Made by a program: the position numbers and the translations under genes. This document shows, piece after piece, positions 38,016 through 50,770 of a stretch of 64,000 nt of DNA. Within the stretch, counting starts at the first letter, position 1; each line of letters opens with the position of its first letter. The stretch lies in NCBI GenBank assembly GCA_037013685.1, contig CM072888.1:14574216-14638215 (forward strand). The letters are read 5' to 3'. The notes beneath the pieces are model-generated. The model saw only the letters and a program-made list of their open reading frames with translations. It had not been told where the DNA came from and searched no databases. The stretch is from Acridotheres tristis. Its lineage: Eukaryota > Chordata > Aves > Passeriformes > Sturnidae.

Positions 38016-41000
38016 ATTTTGTGTGGTAATGGGTAGCTGTGCATTGCTTTAATATTAAATGCCTTACCACATGGGTGCCAGCTGGTTCTTGGCTTATCTT
38101 AGTGTGATTATAAGTATTACAAACTGTAATGGGCTTCCCTTTGACATTCTGAGTTGAAGATATTCCCAGATTCCTTCCCTGCATTTCTGTCACTGTCTGT
38201 GCTTTTCTCAGAGTACTGAATAAAAGGGTAATCCTGCTCCACATTGGAGCTGTGAGATGCATTTCAGAACACCATGTGTAATTATGTTTGTCGTTCCACA
38301 ACATTTGGCATGCTGCTGCTGGTGGCCTACTTGTTGACAAGTAACAGATTTTGTGACAGGCCACACAATATACCATAAAATACTGAGTATCAACACTGGG
38401 CAATCAATCAAACAGGCTTAATAATACAAAGAGATTATTATTTGAGGAATACTAAGTGTTCTTAGGAGCCTATGCAGAGATGAAAGTGGTTTTGCAAGCT
38501 CCTCTAGACCAAGGAGGACTACTGTGTTAACAGAAGGGGTAAAAGAACTTCTGTGTTAATATCTTGTCAAGGTAGGTAGGGGAAACCCTAAATGAGGGGA
38601 GGAAGGATAAAAGTGGCTGGTCTAGCAATGAACACATCAAGCAGTGAAACTCAAAAGAGAACTTACACTTTGATTTATACTTTGTAGCCACTGCTGTGTG
38701 TTTGCTAAAAAAGACAGGGCCCAGGGAGGGAAATGCTTGGACTATATTCATTGTAGAAACAGTGTGGGAACTAAACACTTCTTTTGTTAAACCTTTATTA
38801 AAGCAGGATAGAAATTAGTTGCAGTCTCTTAGCTAAGCTTCCATACAACTAATGTAGCCTCCAAAGATACCATTTTTCAGGCAGCCAGCTGACTTGAGAG
38901 CCAGCAAGATATTAATTTTGATCAAAACTTTATTTTCAAAGATTGTGTATTTTATAATAATTATGTGCTAAGAACAGCTTCTTACACTATGAAAGTTCAC
39001 ATGACTCTTCAGAATGGAACATTTTACAAACTTGACCATGGTACTATATTTGGAGTTATGTCTAAATTATGCAATGGGTCCTCTACTGCCATTTTTAGAG
39101 TTCTGTCTGTTCTCACACTTGTTTTAAGGTACACTTATAATATTCATAGCACAGTCACTAACCCTTCTGTAAGATACCATATGATTTTTGCCTTTGCAGG
39201 CGGTAAGTATTCAAGAGAAATTTTTAACCTGAAAGTTCAGAAAGAAACCCTACAACACATCAAACCACAAGAAATGGTGGAAGGCATGTGAATATTAAGT
39301 TTGTGGATAAGGAGGCTGAATGATTCATTTCGCAGTAGTCTCTGTGGAGGGAAGAGAAGTGTTAAGTATGGGAGAAGATCACCATTAAGAAATGATGTCT
39401 GTCATTTAGTCTGAACTACAAACATCCACAATGATTTCACACTGGATCATGCTCTGACTCATTTTAAATGGGGAGAAATTTAAAAGCTGATGGGGTAGTA
39501 GCCCAAACTCTGGTCTTAGCAGCAGAGTGGAAATAACCAACACCTGATTTTCATCATTCACTGCCTTGCCTTATTTTCCAAAGATTATTAAACTAGATTT
39601 ACAGCTCTGAAGAAAGAAGTTGGTCTGGCAGTTGCATTCTTCAGTTTTGGTGAAAGCAACAGTCTTTTTCAGGGGAAACGAAAGGAAAAAAAGACAACTG
39701 CTTATGGCAGTTGGAAGAGAAGGAAAGAATGTAAAAGGTGAATGACTGAGGGAGAGAGAGAAGGAAATGACTGGAAGCAGGCAGAAAGAGGTTTTGGTTT
39801 ATTCTAAAACTCGTTTTGGAGAAACATAAACTGCTTTCCATTTTTCATGTAACAATCCAAAAGCCGTATGCTGCTTTGTAGGAAGAGCCTGTGACAGTTC
39901 CTGTTCTGTAGCCAGGGAAGTGTGACAGTTTCCAAAAGGAGGATGTGCATATTGGGTCCAAATGTGCAAGTTGCTGCCCACTAATATTGCTGTGTGTAGT
40001 ATTCTGGCTAAGGATGAAGAGGCCTAAATTCTCATTGCAAGGTAATCTTTATATGCCCCATTGTGCATGAAGCCCCAGAGGTCCACTGAAGCCTTTATTA
40101 TGATGTAGTGGAGTCCCTTTCATTAATATCATTAAGATCATTAAATTCCTTTGGGAAATAGTAGACATACACAGGCACAAAGGTGTTAGAAACAGGTGGT
40201 AAATCCAAATGGAGCTCTGCTCCAGGTGGATGCAGCTGATAATATGGACAAATAAAGCCTAGTAACAGTGAAGCTAAATTCTGATGCAGCTTCTAAAAGA
40301 AATAAAACTGTAGCTAAAAAGACCTGTTAATGACTCCATTTAGACTCAGGAGTGGACTTCAGATGCACGAAAAATTTCCTATTTTTTAAAATTCATAGTT
40401 CTCTTTAATATTATTCAAATAGAACTTTCGCAGAATTGGTACCTTATGTTGGTATCTGTCTTGCTTAAAACTTATGGTTCAAACCATGCCCTGATAAATA
40501 ATTTACAGTGGTAATTTGTGCCTGGCAGCATTTTAATTTGAGATTAATCTAGAGGTGACCAAGAAAGAAGAGGTTATACCAGAGAAAACCTGAATTTTTC
40601 AACATCTTTTTTCCAAATTTGATGGAAATAATATAGCACCAGTTATACATTTTCAGTTCTGTGCTTTACTACAATGGATTAGAGTTCTCAGGGAGAAGAC
40701 CTTTTTCAAATTTCAGTGTTTATAAAAACACTATGTGATAAATTATTTGAAAACTCAGCTTCTTAATTTAAAATACCACTTTCTTAATATTGAAATTGAG
40801 AAAAATGACATAACCTCATGGCATTTCTGCTATGGTTTTCAATTAAATTAAAGTAATATCTCCTAAGGGAGAAAGCGGGGTCTGACTCATTTATGTGCCC
40901 TTGCACGTTAGCCAAAATGTTGGGGTGTTACAAATTTTTCAAAGAATATTATTTATTTGATATTTTTAGGGTATTTTTTATGCCAGCATGAACCTACCTT

Positions 41001-42562
41001 AATAAATCTTGGTCAGCTGGCATGGAAAAAGTCTGTACTAACAATTACATTCACTCAGTATTATTAATGCATGCTAGCTTTGAATAACAGAACTCTTCGG
41101 GATTTTTTGAACCAAGTTCCAAAAGTATTTATTGGGATGCTGGCACTGTGAGGCAGATGTGTGCTTGCTCTGACCTTGATGACACATACATTTTAGAAAG
41201 CCTGAAATTGGACTATTAAAATATTGCAACTTGACCATCTGGCTTTTAGTGTTTGTCTTAGGTTCTCATCTCATTTACAAATTAGCTCTGGATGCCAGTT
41301 AGGGTGGTGCAATGGTGTTTACCTTTTCCTTATCTGCTGTGAAAAGTGGAGCTGGATTTGTCCTTGCCATTTCCCTGGGCAGTCATCTGTTAAAAGAGAA
41401 AACAGAGTCCAGCCATGAGATGGAACATAATGAAAACCTGTAACAAGGACAAGTTTGGAGGCTGGTGGTGCTGAAAGATAATTCTTTTAACCACACATTT
41501 GCATTGACGTTGAAACTTTGTAAAATGGAGCCGCCAATGCAGGTTTCTTCCTATTATTCAATCTCAAGCTATAGGATTACTTTGTTTCTTAAAAGGTTAA
41601 ATTTTAGAACTTTTACTTCAGCAGCCAATCAAGGGATTTACTTGTAAATACTCAGGAAACAGTCTCTCAAAGAAGAAGTGCTATAATTTTATAAATAATT
41701 TCATAAGCAGTAAAATGTTATTTTAAGAATAGTAATCAAGTTAGCTCTACTGTAACCTCAGTAATAAAGGTTTCATCTTTTTAGCCTGATTCTTGAAGGT
41801 TTGCATTGACTCCTTTAAATGGCTCAAATTAAACCGATACACGCCTGGCAACAAAAAATACAGCTGTGCCTAAGTCACAGTAGGAGATGTAAATTTTTTG
41901 TTTGCAAATCAGGTAATACAAAGCCATCTTTCTAGCTTGCTCAAAGTCATTGTCTCTAGAGGTTGCTGAAGGTACATTAATAAAGATTAGCAAGTATATA
42001 TGAGAGAAGAGACTGTCAGAGCCAAATTCAATTTCCAGAAACATCACCCATGAGAAACAAGTTTGCAATTGGTTGGTGTTTTGTGTCAGTATTTCCCCAC
42101 TGTTTTTTCTGTTTCCTTTATTGCAAACTTGCAGTAAAAATTGATTTCTTTAGTAGGCATAGGATTCATTTCTGCTGGTAAACAGATTCAGCAACCCAAT
42201 ATTAAAATTATCCAAAAATATTGTTAGTAGTAATTTCAAATATTTCTGCTTTCCATAGTAAATAATATAAACAGAAACTTTCAGGGTGTACTTTTAAATG
42301 AAAACAGGACAGTGATCCATACCAAATCAGTTCTGGAGTTCTGGAGTAGGCCTCTGGCATGAAGTTTGAGTCATTTTCTCAATGAAAACATGAGTATAAC
42401 TTTTGTGTACTTTCCACTAAAGACAATAGACCATCATTTATTTGTTTTTTTCCTGTGTCCTAATAAGATGGAGTTTTTCCCCAAAATATAATAATTTTGT
42501 TGGGAAGGACTGATTTGGTGTCAGAGTAGTTAGCATGTTCTTCTGGGAAGTCTAAGTTATCA
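38016..42562. other. non-coding, nothing recognised
   Basis: The minus-strand frame 37954-38403 (149 codons) has no recognisable domain. About 40075-40110 has a faint resemblance to old amniote repeats. Otherwise nothing identified. Confidence 0.5.
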
Positions 42563-42874
42563 AGAATCACAGAATATTCTGAGATGGAAGACACCCACAA
42601 GGATCATCCAGTCCAACTCCCAGCCCTGCACAGGACACCCCAGGAGTCACCTGCTGTGCCTGAGAGCATTTTCCAAACACTTCTTGAACTCTGTCAGGCT
42701 TGCTGCTGTGACCACTTCCCTGGGGACCCTGTTCCAGTGCCAACCACCCTTTTGTATTATCCAACCTCAACCTCCCCTGACACAACTCCAGACCATTCTT
42801 TCAGGTCCTGTCACTGGTCACCACAGAGAAGAGATCAGTGCCTGCCACTCCTCTTCCCCTCAGGAGAAAGTTGT
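42563..42874 (-). mobile_element. CR1 LINE, 5'-truncated, best-preserved copy in window
   Basis: Read on the plus strand it starts AGAATCACAGAATATTCTGA (reverse complement of the CR1 3' octamer tail), then GGATCATCCAGTCCAACTCC, CACTTCCCTGGGGACCCTGT, and finally GTCACTGGTCACCACAGAGA before breaking off near 42874. The whole 3' UTR and the end of ORF2 match remembered avian CR1 consensus phrases closely, so this copy is younger than the others here. It is dead: only about 310 of roughly 4,500 bases are present. The open frames at 42567-42932 are shadows of the repeat. Confidence 0.93.
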
Positions 42875-43768
42875 ATGTTCTTGCTTCAAATTTAATCAGC
42901 AGTTTGAATCTGTGTCCTCTATCCTGTCTTAGTGCAAATTTGAAGTTTCTGACCTTAGATTTGGCTGGAAAATTCTGCCTGGCCAGGATTTAACTTCCTG
43001 GTGAAAGCTCAGTATGTTTCCATGAGAAATTGTTGTTTAAATGCATGAGCATTCTCTATTAGAAAACCAAAATTTATGTAATTAGAGGAGAAAAGAGAGG
43101 AGGAAAAAAGAAATCTTGACTATGTAAAGTTTATCTCACTGTGTGATTCTTTAGGGCATTTGCCCTAGTGAGGCATGCTGAGTTCTTCCCCATGGCAACT
43201 CACTAGTCCTCTTAGGAGATTGCTCCCCACCTTGTGTGCTGCTTCCAGGTGTGATGAGTCACAGAACATAACTTGGCCTGACTACAAACACAGGAGTGGA
43301 AGAAAGAGCTTTAAAATTTGTAATCTCTAGCTTTTTTAAAAAATATGAATCTCTCTGGCATGATTAAATGATTCCCATAAAATACTAGTGATGATAGTGG
43401 GAAAGAAGGTAGCAGTTTAGGTTTTCAGGGCAACCTGGATTTATACCTTGAAATAGCTACCAACACTTGGCAGTAACTTTTGACATTTTAGTTAAATTGC
43501 TACTGACTTCTCATCTTAGTGCCAAGAATTCTAGAGTGCTTTCCCAAATGGAGATGAGGAAATTCTCAGACTATATTCTTGAGGCCTTTTTTCTCTTTTA
43601 AGATTGTAGGACAGGATCTTTTCACTTGTGGCCTCTTGATTAAAAGCAATTGGACTTTGGCCATTTTGCTTTTCCTCCTCCTAGGACTGCCAGTGTTTTG
43701 CACACTGGCCTGAGTTGTTGCTGGAGGTTTGCACAGTAGGTTGTTTTTTTGCCTGATGCCTGTACACC
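42875..43768. other. non-coding, nothing recognised
   Basis: Sequence beyond the CR1 5' break. No gene or repeat identified. Confidence 0.55.
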
Positions 43769-43990
43769 AGGGTGGCCAAACCTTTTTGACGTGTTGGCTG
43801 CGCAGTGATTTACAGATTAAGGCTCTGGCCAGCAGCAGTGCCAGCAAGGCTGCTGTTCTCTCTCGCTGACACATCGCCCTGCTTTCAGCCACAAACTCTT
43901 TGCTTACCCTTTTGGACTTGTTATACTCCTGATCCCACATTTCCCTTCGGTGCAAAACACTCCATTTGGCACAAAACATTTATGCTCTGT
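43769..43990 (+). mobile_element. possible hAT-type non-autonomous element (one end)
   Basis: CAGGGTGGCCAAACCTTTTT, followed by GACGTGTTGGCTGCG, resembles the terminal inverted repeat and sub-terminal region of Charlie-like hAT elements, and the next 200 bases are GC-richer than the surroundings. No complementary CCCTG-type end or 8-bp target duplication was confirmed. A minus-strand open frame over this region (43566-43979) has no transposase motif that I can see. Confidence 0.32.
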
Positions 43991-44530
43991 GCTGGGCTCC
44001 GCTCCTATCTCTGTCTCAAGTAGCCCATGAAAATGAGAGCAAACAGAAGCAGCTGGCTATGGCCTACCTGTCTCGGAAAGGGGGCACAGAAGGACCACAT
44101 CTGCTGCAGCATGAAGTTCAAACCTGGGCCAGATGTTGAGGATTGTTCTAAAAATGTTTGCCTTGCAGCATTGTTCTTTGCAGGTCCCTACAGAGATCAT
44201 TCTTGAAATATGCAATACACTAAGAAGGTTGGCATAGGATTTCTTAGACAAGTGTATGTTCATGGATCCCAGTCAGAGCTGAGTTCTGAGTCCTGAGTAA
44301 CTTTCATTTAAAATGCAGTATGGTAAATTAAAGGTAATTCAGTAACACTTCCACGAAGCTTCATCAGAACTGGTAATTGCATCTAAAGGAAGAGAATCCA
44401 TCGTCATAACTGAGAGTTCCCTGAAATCACCCTCACAGTGTGCAGTAGCAGCCAAAAACAGCCAATAAATTGCTGGCATTATCAGGAAGGGTACTGAGAA
44501 AAGGACAGAGCCTAACTGTGTAAAAACGCA
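43991..44530. other. non-coding, nothing recognised
   Basis: No supportable feature. Confidence 0.5.
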
Positions 44531-45138
44531 CGTGCTGAGTACTCTGTGTACTTCTGACTTCTGTGTTCAAGAGGAGATAGTGGAGTTGAAAAAGGTTCAG
44601 AGAAGGGCAACTTAAAAGGTAATGAAGATGAAACATATCTGCCTTATGAAGAGCAACTGAAATACAACGTTAGAAATAGAGATAGCTGGAAAGAATTATG
44701 ATCAAAGTTTGCAAAGACATGAAGGAGGTAGATAAAATGAATGCAAAAATGTTAATTAGCTCCTAACGTGGTACTTCTACAATTGGAAGTCAGTTATTGA
44801 AACTGACAGGAGATCCACTTAAAATAGATGATTCATTTCTATAAGGAAGATAGCTAATTTTTGTGTGCACTTTGACAGAAGACTGTGGAGACAGTATTAA
44901 TGGGTTCAAAAGAGTTTAAAAGAATTCATGAACATCCTGTCCATAGACAGACACAAAACAAAATAGAGAGGGAGATACCCTTTAACATCCTTAATCTGGA
45001 AATTTTGATTGTTAGAGAACAGGGATAACTCTGGATAAAGATCAGGCTTGTGTGTTCTCCCCAGTCAGCATGTCCTGTTGCTATTTTTCAGGATCCCAGG
45101 CTAAGATGGACCATAGCTCTGACCCAGTACAACATTCA
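44531..45138 (+). mobile_element. ancient CR1 LINE 3' half, about 600 bp
   Basis: Recognisable in order: GAGTTGAAAAAGGTTCAGAG and AGAAGGGCAAC (end of ORF2), CCTTATGAAGAGCAACTGAA, GGGTTCAAAAGAGTTTAAAA and ATTCATGAACATCCTGTCCA. The 3' UTR phrase GATGGACCATAGCTCTGACC then closes the match. This is the old amniote CR1 layout also common in turtles and crocodilians. Frame is lost and several internal deletions shorten it, so it has no activity. Confidence 0.82.
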
Positions 45139-48100
45139 CCACAGTCTTTTATTTATAAATGTAAATGGTAGTAGCCAATGATGGGAAACTTGCAGCAATA
45201 CATTACAAGTTGTAGGCACTAACTGTGGTTAAATTGCATATTTCCCAAATTGATTTAACGAAGAAGCTAAGTTGCTAACCAGAATGCTCCTTATATATCA
45301 AATAGCTGTCAATTATTGATATTATATTTATATTTGCTATAGAACCTGGGATTTGCAGCCAATAAGTTACACCCATTGCATCCACGTGTCACTTTTAATT
45401 CCTTTTTTTATTATTGATTGCTATACTACTCTTAAGTACAGAGAAAAATGCTCACAGAATAACAGCATCGTTTTAGCTGTTCTAGTAATTCCAAAGTTGG
45501 AAGGCAAAATAAAGTTTGCTTATTTGACCTCCTGACCTTTTGCTCTGTAATTCTTGCATCAGAGTGTTTCATGAGTATTCTGCCTTCAGACATGTCAGAA
45601 ATATCACTGAGATAGTCTCTTTTGCAGATATTTGATACTTCCACTTCCAACTGAGATCAGAAAGTGTGGAGAAGTGTGATTTTTTGCTTGTTGGTTTCAG
45701 TTAACCAAACTCTTTGAAAGTTTGGAAATAAAACCTGGTTTTCACTCAGCTTTGAGGTGAAAGAATAATTAGCATTACACATATTTTGAGTACCAGTCCA
45801 GGTAATGCTAGAGTTTTAGCATTTTTCTTTTATCCAAACAAACTTGTTAGTCTCCAGTAATGGAGAGCTGCAATAGACTTTCATTATATACTAAACAGCA
45901 GCCAAATACACCTGATGGCTTCTATATTTGTAAATGGTTTGTGGAATTTCTGTAAGTGGGCAATTTGAAAGATGTTTTTACAATTCAGCCATTAATTGCC
46001 AGCATGGAATCTCTGTCTTGGATTGATAAAGTCCAGGTTACTTCACCTGTAAGCATTCCATAGAGAACTTATGAACTACATATCACAGTGAGAGTTTTGG
46101 GATGATTGAGCATGGACATTAAGATATTATTTAATCATTATTGTCTGATACCTTCTGAATATGGTTCTAAAAAGTATGCACTGTGGTGTGAATATCTTTC
46201 CAAAAAGAATGTGCTGTGGAATCCATGCAATTGAATACTGCCACTGGTTGTCCTGCACATTCCTTGCAGCATTGCTTGCCTAATAGTTCTGCTGTTGCCC
46301 TCTGAAAATGATGTGCAAATGCCTGACAACTTCATTGCTAGAAAGCTTTTTTTTTAAGTTGAGCTTCATCATCCTATCTTCTAATTTATTGAGGTATTTA
46401 TTCATGAGAGGCAAAAGGGACAAGATGAACAGTAGGCAGTGAAGAGCCATTTCAGTCTAGTTGCTGGCACTGCAGATTTTATAAATTACTATAGGATCTC
46501 TCAACTGTATACAAGAAATAAGTTTCTAATTTAATGCCCTCTGTATCTAAATTTTCAGTTTGAGGTTTCTGCTAGAGAAGTAGCTCCCAACAAGAAGTGA
46601 GTTAGCTTTGCTACTGTACTAATTTTAAAAAAGAGTTGAGGCTTTTGTGGGAAGAAATAATTTTGAAGTATTCAAAGAATAGTAGTTATTTAGTAGCATT
46701 AAAGTAATGAAAAGCTGTATGATTCTTTTATTTCCTGCTGAAATAAGCTTTTTCCCTTTCCCCCCCCATTAAAAGAAATTGTGATTTCCTTCTTCAGATG
46801 GAGCATCCCATTCAAATGTGGGGTAATTCTTGATTGCAACCTTTTCATTCTTTGGTGCATAAAGTGAGCATTTGTTTTGCATAGGACAAGCCAGTCTTTA
46901 AAATATTTTCATTTGATTTGTATACTAAGGTCATTTTCAAAGAAAGTTGGTGAGTTTTATCTCTTCACTAGACTGTCTTCCACAGGTTTTCCCTCCTTTT
47001 CCCAGTATCCCAGCAGAGTGCTGATCTGCCTGGAGGTTATTCACTACATGCTTGAAAGAGATTAAGGTAGTCTACAGGCGTGGCAGATATTTCATCAGGA
47101 TTTATTTCTGTTCAAAGCCACCGTAAGGGTCTCCATTGAAGTCTTTAGTGTTAAAACCCATGAAAATTGCTGATACCATGGCAAGTTAAAAATGCTGTAG
47201 GTGTTTCCAAGAGAGACCACAGAGAACCAGCAGCTGAAAACTCGGCTAACTTGTCTTTCTTTAGTCTTATGCTATGTTGAAGACAGGTTCTAATTTGTGT
47301 TGTGCAACATAGAGATAAACTTTGGGTCTATGTACCTTTTGCTGCTGTTAGTGAGTGAGCTGGCTTAGTTTTTCTGCTTGTCTCAATAAAAGATACCAAA
47401 GAGCTCAAGAAAATATCCTAATTATAAAATTTTGAGCAATGAAAGCTTAAAAAAAATACTGAAGCATTAGAAAGCAAAGGGATGTAGTTTCTTAGCAAAC
47501 CACACATATCTGTTACATCAATCCATCACTAAGTATCTTTACTTTGCCTTTAGGAGTGTGGTCCATCTTCTTATGTTGTGTCCTGAGCATAGTAACCAGA
47601 TATAAAAGGGGTTGAAGCTTTTGTTAAACCACACAATAAAAAATACTCTGGAAAGGCCACAGTAGTGCTGAATTCCTTTTGATGTGAGCACCTTAGTTCC
47701 TCTCACTTGCAAAGGGAGCAGTCCAAGGTAACTATGTAAAATATACTTAAGAAGTTGCAGATAAGGTATGAGAGATCCTATGGATTTAAAGAAATAGGAC
47801 ATTTCTCTTTTTGCCATTGTTTTTAAAAGATTGTGTAATGCCAGATTGCACATTCCTGTGTGAGTGTGGAGTTGTTCAGTTAAAAGGGAATATATGGATA
47901 ATTCCTATAGTTAGCAAATAGCTACACATGCACACCCCCTCAATGCAGGTATGTGGATGTTTTTTAGCTGATGAGCTAATATTGATTCAATAGCATTCAC
48001 AGGAAAGGAAAAAGATTCACAGCAGCAGGAGTCACCCCTGCCACACCATGTATCACAGTAGGTATCATTCACTGCATCTCTACATATATTTGTCTCTACA

Positions 48101-50367
48101 TCTGTGTTTTGTTCTTCCTGGTTAATTCAAACAATGCTGAAGACAGTGGGACTTTCCACTGTCACAAAGAGTGCCTCTTTTTAGACTTCAGGGTCTGTTC
48201 TGTTGTTGCTGTGCAAAACAGCAGTAAGTTTCTGGCCCCAGGAATATGAGCAAGGTACTACCCCTGACTGGCACTGGGGAAAGGTAGCATGTAATACCAG
48301 AGAGTCATCAGCAAGGCTGACTGCTGATTCTAATTTGGAGGGGTTTGTCACCTCCTAGGCTGAGTCTCCACCAGCCATTTTGAAGAGACTGGCTGTTTTT
48401 GGTGTGTCAGCTGGGAATCAAAGGGAATGTTGGCATGTAGTTATTTAGTTCAAACCAGTGAGACAGCACAAACATTCAATATATGTTCCATCTTTTTGAT
48501 AGTGGGTTAATGATCTTCTTATCCATTTTTTCTGGGATTTTTGCAGCTCTTTAATTTCAGAGAAAGTATTTTCTATATAAATCATGAGTGTAATTTACAG
48601 TGATATAGTAACAAATCTAGAGCTGTTCCCTTATGCCTCATCTTTTAGGAACAGAGAATTGGATCTTTTTCAATCCTGTCTGTTGTTGGCAGATTCAAAA
48701 GTATGAACTCATTGAAACCAATTTTAGGAACAGGTGCAGAAACCTGGCACTTTCAAGACATTTTCAATTATGTTCTAATCAAGGATGTAGAAACTGAGGA
48801 AATCAGGTTGTAGGCTGTAATAAAGCAATAAATCCACAATATTTATACTGCTTTTTAAAAGAGATTAGGTTCTACCTCTCTTTCCATCTTACCCAGAAAA
48901 AACCCCAAGTAGTGTTAATATCAGTTTTTAAAAGTGAAGGGGTTTCTTTCAAATATAAAAAAACCTAGCACTGCCTTGTACACTGAATATGATAGTGAAT
49001 ACTGTAATATTCCACATTAAATTTGAGCAAAACAATCTGTATCTGTAGATGTATGTGGTGACAGTGACACCAAACACATGCAGAGTTATGTTTTTCAGTA
49101 GTTGTATGAATGCCACAAAGATAATATGAATTTACTCAGGAGAGAGATACTCTTACTTTCATTTTATTTTTCATTTTAGAGAATGAACCATTACAATAAA
49201 CCATTGATCTGATGTTTAATTGATAGTTCTATGCAATATCCTGCTTTGCATCAGTTTTTTGTTGAAGAAATAGAAATTTATCAAGAGATGCCCCAACTTT
49301 TTCTTTGTATTTATTATCCTATATCTACTTGATATAAGCACCTTCCAGAAATGATGCCTATGCACTGCAGTTTGGTTGACCAGTGAGATACAATTCTTTC
49401 TACTTAAGGAATCCTCAGCATTCCAGTGAAGAGTATGTTCTTTTAACAAGGAGAAGAGAACATTTTTCTATTAATGTTTACTATTTTTCTGCTGGAAATA
49501 CTTCTTTGGAATGTACTGCTCAAGAAAGTCAAATACAGTCACATGCAAGCTAATGGGATTCCTAAATTGGATTTTTCTATCTGATTGAAGTTTTGTCTTT
49601 ATGACTCATGTTCTTTAAATTCATATGCTTTTGTCAAGACTAAAATATTTGTGATTACATACATATTTTTATAAACCTATTTTATAAACGTACCCAGAGA
49701 TTTAAGGCGGAATCTTTTTTGAAAGTTCTTAAAGAGACCATGGGACATTTTTCAAAAATAGCTTCAACTTCTGTGTGCCTTGCTTATTTGCATCAAAAAG
49801 ATAATGGAATTAATTGAACAAACTTTGAGACTATAAAATATACAAATTGAGGATTTTGTACTTTCACTGCAACAAAATTCCTGTCATTTCAGTGGGGCCA
49901 AGATCTCATTCTCCTGTGCTTCCTGGAGGGCTGGGCAAACCATTTCTTTTAGGACATTGACAGAATAAGTGCCTCCTAAATTCAGAGTCTTGAAAGCTTA
50001 GGGTTTCAAAGTTTCACTCTGGATCCTGCATTTTCACAAGTTCAGAAGGGTCTCTGAAGTTCTAATTTAAGGCCATGTCTGCTTATAATTTAACCATATA
50101 TGGTAATAACTGTAATACCTTAAAGTACACTTTAAGGGCTTAGGAAAGAGGACATGATAATAATTTCTGGCTTGTCTTCCATGGTAGTTAATGACAATGA
50201 AAGAGTTTCATCACTGATCATAACAGTAATGTATATTATGCTGAAACACTTAAAATGAGGTTTGTTTCGTGGTTTGACAGGTTTTCTGGCCAATAAAATT
50301 TTGTTGAAACATGCATCAAAATTTAATACCAATGTACATGTATATATAATCATACTTTGGGCCTGAA
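45139..50367. other. non-coding, nothing firmly recognised
   Basis: No exon or clear repeat. About 49875-49925 (TCATTTCAGTGGGGCCAAGA) faintly recalls an old amniote repeat. The minus-strand frames 47539-47853 and 50132-50494 have no domain features; the latter overlaps a CR1 fragment. Confidence 0.5.
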
Positions 50368-50508
50368 TGTTGTCTGGTCCAGGCCCCTGCTCTAAGGAGG
50401 GCCAGCTTCCATGTTGTGTCAGCTTGCTCCATGCCTTGCCTAGTAAAACTTCAAGTGCTTCCAAGGATGGACAATTCACAGCCTCTCTAATCAACTCATT
50501 CCCTGCAT
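50368..50508 (-). mobile_element. CR1 LINE fragment, 3' side
   Basis: On the plus strand: GTCTGGTCCAGGCCCCTGCT, GGAGGGCCAGCTTCCATG and CTTCCAAGGATGGACAATTC then CACAGCCTCTC. This is the reverse complement of the CR1 region just upstream of the 3' UTR. It is much more diverged than the copy at 42563, and the octamer tail is not recognisable. It pairs with 50653-50770. Confidence 0.8.
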
Positions 50509-50652
50509 AGTTGTCATATTTTTAATGTTTTTTGACTTGTATGTGATTAGGATTTTTTTTATTTTCTTTTACTCTACATTTCTGCAAATACTCTGAGTAG
50601 CTTTTAGATAGCTGAACAAGAGAAACCCTAAGACTTGACCTCACAGATTCAA
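50509..50652. other. gap inside antisense CR1
   Basis: T-rich sequence with no clear CR1 match between two collinear CR1 pieces. It may be a strongly decayed part of the same element or a later insertion; its length is compatible with the former. Confidence 0.5.
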
Positions 50653-50770
50653 TTCTCAGCCTCTTCTCTTGTGTCATGTGCTCCAGACCAGTTTCATGGT
50701 CCTCATCTGGACTCGCTCCAGTTTGTCAGTCTTGCTTTTACTGGGGGCCATGGACAATGTGATACCTCTA
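50653..50770 (-). mobile_element. CR1 LINE fragment, end of ORF2
   Basis: Plus-strand phrases TCTCAGCCTCTTCTCTTGTG, CATGTGCTCCAGACCAG and GGACTCGCTCCAGTTTGTCA are antisense CR1 ORF2 3' end. Same orientation and correct order relative to 50368-50508, so both belong to one insertion. No frame survives. Confidence 0.8.

Noticed and set aside
37990..38030. Splice-acceptor-like CTTCTACAG after a pyrimidine tract
   Set aside because: The downstream frame closes within a few codons and no exon-like sequence follows.
37954..38403. 149-codon minus-strand open frame
   Set aside because: No domain. Part of it is the complement of a pyrimidine-rich tract, which removes stop codons and lengthens chance frames.
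42567..42932. Overlapping open frames on both strands
   Set aside because: These are shadows of the antisense CR1 3' region, not genes.
43566..43979. 137-codon minus-strand open frame with many basic residues
   Set aside because: No transposase or other domain motif seen; it partly overlaps a possible hAT-type repeat and is most likely incidental.
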